DNA of 31,194 bases from an uncultured Ruaniaceae bacterium (GTDB lineage: Bacteria; Actinomycetota; Actinomycetes; Actinomycetales; Beutenbergiaceae), in NCBI GenBank assembly GCA_938004115.1, contig CALKWS010000147.1, positions 1-31,194 on the forward strand, in the 5' to 3' direction. Both the position numbers and the translations under genes were made by a program. This document shows positions 24,058 through 31,194 of the stretch, one piece after another. The notes under the pieces are model-generated. The model was not told the origin of the DNA and searched no databases. It worked only from the letters and a program-made list of their open reading frames with translations. How positions within the stretch are numbered: the first letter of the stretch is position 1; every line of letters starts with the position of its first letter.

Positions 24058-25179
24058 TCAGGTCGCGCGCCGCGAGGGCAGTCGCAACAGCGCCTCCAGC
24101 GGCCCGCGGGACCAGAACCGCAACCAGATCGTGCACGCCGCGATGAACACCACCGCCATCACCATGCTGATGACCAGGCCGCCTGCCGCCGTCTGCGGTC
24201 CCGGGCGCACCAGCCAGGCAACCGCGAACAGGTGCACCACGTAGACGGTCAGGGCGAGTTGACCCGTGGCCACCAGCGGCCACCCCAGCCGGCCCAGGTG
24301 GGGCAGGGCGAGGAGCATCCCGCCGAGGACCGCCACTGCTGCCGCGGTGCCGCCGATCAGCCATAACGGCATCTGGGAGTGCGCCACGGAGGACAGCAGC
24401 CAGTCCGTGCCCGGGTCCTCACCGGTGGGCCCCACCACCACCTCGGCGAACCGGGCCACCGCTTCGGCGACCAGGGCGACCACCAGCCCCCACCCCGCCA
24501 GCCGGAGCTGAAGCCGACGATCATCCAGTGCTAGGCGCCCCAGCCACATCCCGAACACGAACGGCGCCAGCCAGGTCAGCACCGGGTAGGGCCCGGTGAG
24601 GAACGTGGCCGCGAGGATCTGCACCGGCGGGTCCAGCAGCGTGGGCGCCTCCCGGTCGAACACCTGCCCGGTGGCGTGCTGGAGGGCCAACCAGACCACC
24701 GGACCCAGCAGTGCGGTGACGGCCACGAGGGCCAACAGGGACCACGTGGGCGCCCGGGCCAGGATCAGGGCGAGGAGGAACAGCGCTGCGTACACGGTCA
24801 GGATCACGTCCACACCGTGCCCCAGCAACTGGGTGCTCAACCCGATCAATCCGAGGAACACCGCCCGCCACACCACCTGCCGCCAGGGCAGGGGCCCGCC
24901 GGCGCGGGCGTGGCGGGTGAGCAGGGAGTACCCGATCCCGGCCAGCAGCACGAACAACAACGACGCCCGGCCGTGCGGGATGCGCATCACCTTGCCGGCA
25001 AGTGCGTCGTCGGCCAACGGACCCACGTTGACCGCGAGCATGCCGAGAATCGCCGCGGCCCGGGCGGCGTCCAGTCCGATGATCCGCCCTGCGGAGCCTC
25101 CTGCGGCAGGGGAGGAAGCGGCCCGCGCCGAACTCACTGGTGCGCCATCCTGCCGCTCCGATCCGGTCCCGGTGGTCAC
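24058..25179 (-). CDS. Membrane protein, DUF418 / heparan-glucosaminide N-acetyltransferase-like
   Basis: A 373-residue polytopic protein with about ten hydrophobic helices. The start of the conserved part, RIIGLDAARAAAILGMLAVN, and the segment HGRASLLFVLLAGIGYSLLTRHARAG match the DUF418/DUF1624/HGSNAT-like acyltransferase superfamily, whose bacterial members are mostly uncharacterised. The later LVATGQLALTVYVVHLFAVAW helix is also typical. The GTG at 25179 is preferred because a TACATT -10-like box ends 6 nt upstream, suggesting a leaderless transcript. A GTG at 25137 is the alternative. The longer frame reaching 25305 would overlap the divergent glutamyltransferase gene and adds unconserved residues. 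The acyl acceptor is unknown. Confidence 0.75.
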   Translation of the reverse strand: MTTGTGSERQDGAPVSSARAASSPAAGGSAGRIIGLDAARAAAILGMLAVNVGPLADDALAGKVMRIPHGRASLLFVLLAGIGYSLLTRHARAGGPLPWRQVVWRAVFLGLIGLSTQLLGHGVDVILTVYAALFLLALILARAPTWSLLALVAVTALLGPVVWLALQHATGQVFDREAPTLLDPPVQILAATFLTGPYPVLTWLAPFVFGMWLGRLALDDRRLQLRLAGWGLVVALVAEAVARFAEVVVGPTGEDPGTDWLLSSVAHSQMPLWLIGGTAAAVAVLGGMLLALPHLGRLGWPLVATGQLALTVYVVHLFAVAWLVRPGPQTAAGGLVISMVMAVVFIAACTIWLRFWSRGPLEALLRLPSRRAT

Positions 25180-25185
25180 CGCCTC

Positions 25186-25191
25186 AATGTA
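25186..25191 (-). promoter_or_regulatory. Putative -10 box of a leaderless promoter (minus strand)
   Basis: TACATT on the minus strand ends 6 nt before the GTG at 25179. The nearby GAGG is only 2 nt from the GTG, too close for a normal ribosome site, which favours a leaderless reading. Confidence 0.35.
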
Positions 25192-25293
25192 GGACGCGGC
25201 GGGGTTCGTGGCATGTTCACCGCCCCTTTCACCCACCGCGCGAACCCGCACACCCGCAGGTACCGTGGCTGGCGGTCTACGAGAAGGACGCCC

Positions 25294-26961
25294 ATGCCAC
25301 GACACGTCACCTTAGCCGTGTGCACCGGTGCCGCACTGGCGCTCACCGCATGCGGCACCACCGAGCCCGAACAGCCCGCCGAGCCGCCCGCACCCCCCGC
25401 GACCAGTCAGCCGGCTCCGGAACCGAGCCCCACTCCCAGTCCGACGCAGACCGAGGACGAGGACGAGGCGCTGGCCGAATACGGGATCAGCGCGGGGCAC
25501 CCGCTCGCGGTGGAAGCCGGCGCGCAGATCCTCGCCGAGGGTGGCAGCGCGGCCGACGCCATCGTCGCCTCGGCGTTCGCCGTCGCCGTGGTGGAGCCCT
25601 TCGCCTCCGGGATCGGGGGCGGGGGAGCGGCCATCGTGGTCCCCGGCGATGAGCAAGCCATCGCGTACGACTATCGCGAGGAGGTACCGGCCAGCGGGTC
25701 GATCCCGCCCGGCGGGGCGGGGGTGCCCGGCTTCGTGGCCGGAATGGCGCAGATACACGCCGAGCACGGGCGGCTGGACTGGTCCCAGGTGCTGCAGCCG
25801 GCGATCGACTTGGCCTCGGACGGTTTCGAGGTCAGCCCGTTCCTCGCGCTGCGGATGGACTCCGACTACGGCCCCGAGGCCGTCGGCGGACTGGACCACT
25901 TCACCTCCTCCGGCACACCGCTGGATGCGGGGGAGGTGCTCGTGCAGGAGGACCTGGCCGCCACCATGACGACACTGGCGCAGGACGGCCCGGACGCGTA
26001 CTACGGCGGGCCGCTGGCGCAGGGCGTGGCCGCGGTCCAGGGCCTGGACCGGGACTCCCTGGCCGGGTATGAGGTGCTCACCGCCGAACCCGTCCGGGGC
26101 GAGGTCGGTGAGTACCAGATCCTGGCCGCACCGCCCGCGCTGCCCGGGGTGGCGCTGATCCAGATGTTGCAGGTGGCCGAGGCCGGCGGTCTGGCGCAGG
26201 CCGAGCCCGGCTCGGCGGAGTACATGGAACTGCTCGGCGAGGGCTGGGCGGTGGGGTATGACACCACCGTCACCGAACTCGGGGACCCCCGGTTCGTGGA
26301 CGTGCCGGTGGCCGAACTCACCGATCCGGACGCCAACGCCGCCCTGGCGAGAACCGGCGCCACCACCTCCGGGCCGGTCAGCACCAGCGAGCCCGGGCCC
26401 GCCGGTGCCGGGAACACCACCCACCTGACCGCGGTGGACACCGACGGACTGATGATCTCGATGACCAATACGATCACGAGTTTCTGGGGGTCGCAGCAGT
26501 ACGTCGACGGCTACTTCCTGAACAACCAACTCACCCGGTTCGAGGCGATCGGGACCACGGGGGCCAACGAACCGCAGGCGGGGCGGCGATCGGTGAGCTG
26601 GTCGCTGCCCGCGGTGGTCACCGACCAGCAGGACCGGCCCGTGCTCGGGATCGGCACGCCCGGGGCGGATCGGATACCGCAGGTGATGGCCCAGGTGATC
26701 AGCCGGTGGGGGCTGCACGGGCAGGGCCTGGAAGAGGCGGTCGCCGCACCCAGGTTCGCCTACGAGGACGGGCAGATCGCTGTGGAGTCCGAGCCTGCCG
26801 GTGAGGTGGCGGCCGACCTGTCGGTGCCGTATGAGGTGATCCCGCCCGAATGGGCCTACTTCGGCTCGGTCCAGGCACTGCAGGTCGACTGGGACTCCGG
26901 GCAGGTGTCCGGGGCGCCGGACGATCGTCGGGAGGCGGATGTGGCGATCGGCGAACCCTGA
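25294..26961 (+). CDS. Gamma-glutamyltransferase family lipoprotein
   Basis: A 555-residue exported precursor with a lipobox (LTAC, lipidated C20), then an approximately 40-residue Pro/Glu/Thr/Asp-rich spacer that would hold the enzyme off the membrane. The large-subunit region begins GISAGHPLAVEAGAQILAEGGSAADAIVASAF and contains PFASGIGGGG. The autoprocessing and catalytic site is NTTHLTAVDTDG, with nucleophile Thr375; cleavage there would give a small subunit of about 181 residues, near the family norm. GTPGADRIPQ replaces the usual GSPGG/SxII segment near the oxyanion region. GGTs hydrolyse or transfer the gamma-glutamyl group of glutathione and related compounds; this one may differ in substrate. 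AAGGA lies 7 nt before the ATG. Confidence 0.88.
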   Translation: MPRHVTLAVCTGAALALTACGTTEPEQPAEPPAPPATSQPAPEPSPTPSPTQTEDEDEALAEYGISAGHPLAVEAGAQILAEGGSAADAIVASAFAVAVVEPFASGIGGGGAAIVVPGDEQAIAYDYREEVPASGSIPPGGAGVPGFVAGMAQIHAEHGRLDWSQVLQPAIDLASDGFEVSPFLALRMDSDYGPEAVGGLDHFTSSGTPLDAGEVLVQEDLAATMTTLAQDGPDAYYGGPLAQGVAAVQGLDRDSLAGYEVLTAEPVRGEVGEYQILAAPPALPGVALIQMLQVAEAGGLAQAEPGSAEYMELLGEGWAVGYDTTVTELGDPRFVDVPVAELTDPDANAALARTGATTSGPVSTSEPGPAGAGNTTHLTAVDTDGLMISMTNTITSFWGSQQYVDGYFLNNQLTRFEAIGTTGANEPQAGRRSVSWSLPAVVTDQQDRPVLGIGTPGADRIPQVMAQVISRWGLHGQGLEEAVAAPRFAYEDGQIAVESEPAGEVAADLSVPYEVIPPEWAYFGSVQALQVDWDSGQVSGAPDDRREADVAIGEP

Positions 26962-26998
26962 GTGCCTCCGGCATCGCCCGCGGCGCCCAGGGCATGCG

Positions 26999-27586
26999 TC
27001 AAGCCTGGGCGGGCCACAGCCCGGAGGGGGGCCGACGGCGGTGCACGGTCAGGTAGGTGAGCCCGTCCTGGCCCGCCGTGAACGCCCGGCGGGACCGGCG
27101 AGGTAGCCAGAGCACCAGACCGGCCCGCAACTCCACCGGATCGGTCTCGGTGTGCAGGTGCCCGGTTCCGGCGAGCACGTGGACCAGCACGTCCAGGTCC
27201 GGACCGGTGTGGGCGCCGATGCCGTCACCCGCCGGCAGCGTGACGATATTGGCATCCAGGTCGCGCGGCTGCATGCGAAGGTTCCACACCGCTCCGCCCC
27301 GGTCACCGCCCAGGTGCTCGCTGGTGTCGGCCACCACGTGGGGCAGCGCCGTGGTGGTCTGCTTGGTGATCTGGACGTGCCCGGGGCGGGAGGGCGGCTG
27401 TTCCCATGTGAATCCCCCCGGGTAGTCGACCTCGAGCATCTGGCGCACCGCGGTCAGGTCGCCCTCGCTGCGCACCAGCATCGCCTCGGCCACGGTCAGA
27501 GCAGCGAACATCTCCCAGACCGCCGCAGCGTGCTCGGCGGGCGGCCGGCTGCGCAGGTCCAGGACGGGTGGGTCGTGCGTCGTCAT
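26999..27586 (-). CDS. DUF2249 + cupin domain fusion protein
   Basis: A 195-residue cytoplasmic protein. Residues about 7-76 (VLDLRSRPPAEHAAAVWEMFAALTVAEAMLV) match the DUF2249 domain. Residues about 100-185 form a cupin barrel (GDGIGAHTGPDLDVLVHVLAGTGHLHTE). The metal-binding pattern is incomplete: only one His (H126) is in the first motif and the second-motif His is replaced in LPRRSRRAF, so it may sense or bind a ligand without metal. The ATG at 27586 is chosen because homology begins there; the upstream in-frame 77 residues are low-quality. No clear ribosome site is visible. It converges with the glutamyltransferase gene, 37 bp apart, and diverges from dhaK. Confidence 0.75.
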   Translation of the reverse strand: MTTHDPPVLDLRSRPPAEHAAAVWEMFAALTVAEAMLVRSEGDLTAVRQMLEVDYPGGFTWEQPPSRPGHVQITKQTTTALPHVVADTSEHLGGDRGGAVWNLRMQPRDLDANIVTLPAGDGIGAHTGPDLDVLVHVLAGTGHLHTETDPVELRAGLVLWLPRRSRRAFTAGQDGLTYLTVHRRRPPSGLWPAQA

Positions 27587-27800
27587 CAGTGGGTACCAAT
27601 CCGTGCGGGTGCCGCCACGATATCCGCCGCGCGATCCCGCGGCCGTGCACCGTGGGGCCGGCACCGGTGCAGGGGCGGCCGTAGGCCCCCGGCACGGGCA
27701 CGAGGTGACAAGATTGGTGCAGGACCCCGAGGGTCCCGGTCCGGCGCGGTAGCCACCCGGTGCCGTGCCCAGGAAGGCGCGGCCGATCGAAGGAGTAGCC
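27587..27800. promoter_or_regulatory. Divergent intergenic region upstream of dhaK with palindrome
   Basis: These 214 bp hold the dhaKLM promoter. A weak -10 candidate AAGATT (27710-27715) is followed by the palindrome GGACCCCGAGGGTCC (27722-27736), whose 6-bp arms are perfect. It sits where transcription would start, so it could be an operator or a 5' hairpin. AAGGAG at 27790-27795 is a strong ribosome site for dhaK. No dhaR-like regulator gene is in the window. Confidence 0.35.
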
Positions 27801-28807
<1,007 letters not shown>

Positions 28808-28808
<1 letters not shown>

Positions 28809-29446
28809 TGGGCGAACTGGGAGCCGAGTGGGCGCGCGCCTGGATCCGGGAATGTGCCCGGGTGATCGCCGAGCAGCGGGCGGCGCTGATCGAACTGGAC
28901 CGGGCGATCGGCGATGGCGACCACGGGGAGAACCTGGATCGCGGATTCAGTGCCGTGGCCGCCCGGCTGGACGGGTTCCCCGCGGACAGTCCCGGGGAGG
29001 TGTTGCGCCTGACCGCGTCGACGCTGATGTCCACCGTCGGCGGAGCGGCCGGTCCGCTGTACGGGACCGCGTTCCTGCGCGCGGCCCGGGCGGCCGGTGA
29101 TGAGGACCTCGATGCGCAGGGCGTCGCCCGCGTCCTGCAGGCCGCGGTGGAGGGGCTGACCACCCGCGGCAGGGCCAGCACCGGGGACAAGACGATGGTC
29201 GATGCCTGGGCGCCCGCGGCGCAGGCGGCCCGGGCGGCAGCCACGGACGGCGACGTGCACGGGGTGCTGCGCGCCGCCGCGCAGGCGGCCGCGGACGGTG
29301 CCCGTGCCACCGAACCGTGGGTAGCGCGCAAGGGCCGGGCCAGCTACCTGGGGGAGCGCGCCCGAGGGCACCGCGACCCCGGCGCCCAGTCCAGTGCGTT
29401 GTTGTTACAGGCCGCGGTGACCGCCGCCGAACAGGAGCAGCCGTGA
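28808..29446 (+). CDS. dhaL: Dihydroxyacetone kinase, ADP-binding subunit DhaL
   Basis: A 212-residue all-helical subunit whose tightly bound ADP is rephosphorylated by DhaM and then phosphorylates dihydroxyacetone. The Mg/ADP motif GDGDHG is at residues 35-40, followed by ENLDRGF; GGAAGPLYGTAF and GRASTGDKTMVDAW are also typical. The ATG at 28808 overlaps the dhaK stop by one base and has a G-rich stretch upstream; an in-frame ATG at 28796 adds four residues but lacks a better ribosome site. The stop overlaps dhaM by 4 bp (GTGA). Confidence 0.95.
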
Positions 29447-30186
29447 GACCGACCGCGTTGGTGCTGGTCAGCCACTCAGACCTGCTGGCCCGGGGGTGCG
29501 CCGAGGTCGCCGCACAGATGGCACCCGACGTATCGATCCGGACGGCCGGCGGCCGGGACCCGGAGGAACCGGCCCCCGAGGCAGCGGACGCCGGGAATGC
29601 CGGCCTGGGCACCAGTTACGGCCTGGTGGAGCAACAGGTCCAGGACGCCCTCGCCGGCGGCGCCCGCTACGTGGTGCTGCTCACCGACCTGGGCTCGGCG
29701 ACCCTCACCGCGCAGACGGTGGCCGACATGCTCGACGACGATCGCGTGCTCGTCGCCGACGCCCCGTTCGTCGAGGGCGCGGTGGCGGCCGCGGTCGCCG
29801 CACAGGGCGGCGGTGACGGGAACCAGGTGCGCTCGGCCGCCGAGACGGCGATCGACACCTTCTCCGGCCCGGTGGACCGCCACCGGGATCACCCGACCGA
29901 CGCCGATGCCGCCCCGGACACCACCGGACGGCAGGTGCGGCGCACGGTTGAACTGCGCAACCGGCACGGGCTGCACGCGCGTCCGGCGGCGATGCTCGCC
30001 CGCCGGGCCTCGGAGTTCGATGCGCAGGTGCGGGTCAATGGTGTGGATGCCACGAGCGTGCTGGCGCTGATGGGCCTGGGGCTCAGCCGGGGAGCGCACC
30101 TGGAGATCCAGGCCACCGGAGTGCAGGCGGACCAGGTGGTGGAGATGATCAGCGCCGACGTCGAAGCGGGCTTCGGCGAGGAATGA
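29443..30186 (+). CDS. dhaM: Dihydroxyacetone kinase phosphotransfer subunit DhaM (EIIA-Man + HPr)
   Basis: A 247-residue two-domain protein. Residues 1-145 are the EIIA-mannose-type DhaM domain, with active His11 in LVLVSHSDLLARG and LLTDLGSATLTAQTV. After a Pro/Asp/Thr linker, residues about 165-245 are an HPr domain with phosphocarrier His178 in RHGLHARPAAM and a serine in the regulatory position (DATSVLALM). Phosphate should flow from a PTS enzyme I encoded elsewhere to HPr, EIIA and DhaL-ADP. E. coli DhaM also carries part of enzyme I; that domain is absent. GTG start coupled to dhaL, with AGGAG upstream. Confidence 0.95.
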   Translation: MRPTALVLVSHSDLLARGCAEVAAQMAPDVSIRTAGGRDPEEPAPEAADAGNAGLGTSYGLVEQQVQDALAGGARYVVLLTDLGSATLTAQTVADMLDDDRVLVADAPFVEGAVAAAVAAQGGGDGNQVRSAAETAIDTFSGPVDRHRDHPTDADAAPDTTGRQVRRTVELRNRHGLHARPAAMLARRASEFDAQVRVNGVDATSVLALMGLGLSRGAHLEIQATGVQADQVVEMISADVEAGFGEE

Positions 30187-30202
30187 CCCGCCGCAGGCTG
30201 GG

Positions 30203-30208
30203 TACGGT
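30203..30208 (+). promoter_or_regulatory. Putative -10 box of a leaderless promoter
   Basis: TACGGT ends 6 nt before the ATG of the DUF4233 gene. It would give that gene its own promoter although dhaM ends only 28 bp upstream. The G-run between them touches the ATG and is not a proper ribosome site. Confidence 0.35.
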
Positions 30209-30214
30209 AGGGGG

Positions 30215-30673
30215 ATGAGCGGTACCTCTGGGCCGGATGGGCCTGACCCCGGCCAGCAGTCCCGGGCGCAGCGTTCTGCCCGCCTCGTCTTCTGCACCAC
30301 CGTGCTGGCCCTGGAGGCGTTCGTGGTGCTGTTCGCCTCCCTGGTGGCCTTCGGGCTGGACCTCGCCGAACCGGCGGTGGTATGGACCGTGGGCGGGATC
30401 GCCGCGGTGGTGTTCCTGCTGCTGGCCGGCCTGGTGCGGTACCGCGCCGGCCTGGTGCTCGGTTCGGTGATGCAGGTGGCGCTCATCGCCTCCGGGCTGG
30501 TGATCCCGATGATGTTCTTCGTCGGCGGGATCTTCGCGGTCATCTGGATCGTGGCACTGCGGTTGGGACGGCGCATCGACGTCGAGCGCGCCGAGCGGGC
30601 GCACGCCGGACGGGATGCCGCCGCCGGCCGGGGGGATCTGCCGAGCCGGGCGGATACCCCGGGAACCGCCTGA
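30215..30673 (+). CDS. DUF4233 family membrane protein
   Basis: A 152-residue small membrane protein with about four hydrophobic helices (roughly 25-47, 54-71, 80-98 and 97-118), a Gly/Pro/Gln-rich N-terminus and a charged C-terminal tail (RLGRRIDVERAERAHAGRDAA). The pattern RSARLVFCTTVLALEAFVVLFASLVAFGL matches DUF4233. This family is usually encoded between folC and ndk in actinobacteria, and ndk does follow here. Its function is unknown; the stable neighbourhood suggests a housekeeping role. Confidence 0.85.
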   Translation: MSGTSGPDGPDPGQQSRAQRSARLVFCTTVLALEAFVVLFASLVAFGLDLAEPAVVWTVGGIAAVVFLLLAGLVRYRAGLVLGSVMQVALIASGLVIPMMFFVGGIFAVIWIVALRLGRRIDVERAERAHAGRDAAAGRGDLPSRADTPGTA

Positions 30674-30716
30674 GGAGGCTCCCCTCCGGGCGGTCATGCA
30701 CGCCCGAGCGCGGCAG

Positions 30717-30722
30717 TAGGCT
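30717..30722 (+). promoter_or_regulatory. Putative -10 box of a leaderless promoter
   Basis: TAGGCT lies 7 nt before the ATG of ndk, with no Shine-Dalgarno sequence in between (GACCTCC). A leaderless ndk transcript is likely. Confidence 0.4.
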
Positions 30723-30729
30723 GACCTCC

Positions 30730-31167
30730 ATGAGCCCGAACATCGAGCGCACCCTGGTCATCATCAAGCCCGACGGCGTCCGGCGGGGGTTGGTCGGCGA
30801 GATCCTGCGGCGGGTGGAGGCCAAGGGGTACACCCTGGTCGCCGCCGAGTTGCGCACCGCCGACCCCGCATTGCTCGCCCAGCACTACGCCGAGCACGAG
30901 GGCAAGCCGTTCTATCAGCCGCTGGTGGACTTCATGAGTTCCGGCCCCCTGCTGGCCGCGGTCGTGGAGGGGCACCGGGTGATCGAGGGGTTCCGTGCGC
31001 TGTGCGGGGCCACCGACCCATCCACTGCGGCGCCGGGCTCCATCCGCGGCGACCTCGCCCGGGACTGGGGCCTGCCGGTACAGCAGAACCTGGTGCACGG
31101 GTCCGACTCGCCCGAGTCGGCCGCACGGGAGATCGGTCTGTGGTTCCCGGGGATGGCCGGGCAGTAA
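30730..31167 (+). CDS. ndk: Nucleoside diphosphate kinase
   Basis: A 145-residue enzyme that balances nucleoside triphosphates by ping-pong phosphate transfer through His123 in QNLVHGSDS. The N-terminal ERTLVIIKPDGVRRGLVGEI, the FMSSGPLLAAVVEG strand and PGSIRGDLARDWG are all canonical, and the length is near the family norm of 135-155. It follows the DUF4233 gene, the usual actinobacterial order. The ATG at 30730 starts the conserved sequence. Confidence 0.97.
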   Translation: MSPNIERTLVIIKPDGVRRGLVGEILRRVEAKGYTLVAAELRTADPALLAQHYAEHEGKPFYQPLVDFMSSGPLLAAVVEGHRVIEGFRALCGATDPSTAAPGSIRGDLARDWGLPVQQNLVHGSDSPESAAREIGLWFPGMAGQ

Positions 31168-31194
31168 CTACCTCGAACCGGCGGCAGTAACCAC
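31161..31194. repeat. Start of a possible 23-bp tandem repeat, cut by the window end
   Basis: GCAGTAACTAC at 31161-31171 recurs as GCAGTAACCAC at 31184-31194, exactly 23 bp later. The first copy includes the ndk stop codon. Only one full period is visible, so an array is suggested but not shown. Confidence 0.4.

Noticed and set aside
25180..25305. Longer N-terminus for the DUF418-like protein starting at 25305
   Set aside because: It would overlap the start of the divergent glutamyltransferase gene, adds unconserved residues, and a -10-like box lies just before the GTG at 25179.

Overview
The window is a gene-dense, very GC-rich stretch of a chromosome from an actinobacterium, most likely of the order Micrococcales (inference). 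Supporting points are the G/C-ending codon use, GTG starts, overlapping stop/start junctions, DtxR-type iron boxes, an actinobacterial ileS T-box leader, several apparently leaderless genes, and F420 enzymes beside an importer. I see no tRNA, rRNA, CRISPR, insertion sequence or prophage.

Region 1 (1-6248) looks like a coenzyme F420 module. A luciferase-like F420-dependent oxidoreductase overlaps cofE, which adds glutamate to F420-0. Facing them is a FecBCD-type ABC importer (binding lipoprotein, permease, ATPase) followed by a cardiolipin-synthase-like protein. This layout matches the proposed F420-0 uptake cassette of actinobacteria that cannot make F420 from scratch. Region 2 (6480-11869) holds an SDR dehydrogenase, a large RND-type exporter with a Pro/Gly-rich insertion, and a NYN nuclease-like protein with two LOTUS/OST-HTH domains.

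Region 3 (11870-15985) is a four-gene siderophore import operon of the YclNOPQ/FatBCDE type. It sits behind two DtxR boxes and a CRP/GlxR-like palindrome. It is followed by a 33-bp tandem repeat, then a pseudo-receiver/thioredoxin-like/flavoreductase fusion overlapping an 8-TM membrane protein gene (16287-19083).

Region 4 (19074-31167) starts with a T-box leader controlling ileS, which overlaps folC. In many actinobacteria ileS or valS, folC, a DUF4233 gene and ndk lie together. Here about 6 kb separates folC from DUF4233-ndk. That segment carries a DUF418/HGSNAT-like membrane protein, a gamma-glutamyltransferase lipoprotein, a DUF2249-cupin protein and a PTS-dependent dihydroxyacetone kinase operon (dhaKLM, with HPr fused to DhaM).

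Short intergenic tandem repeats recur. Three unrelated sequences (near 24-96, 7229-7296 and 31161-31194) share a period of about 23 bp, and a fourth array (16013-16150) has a 33-bp period.
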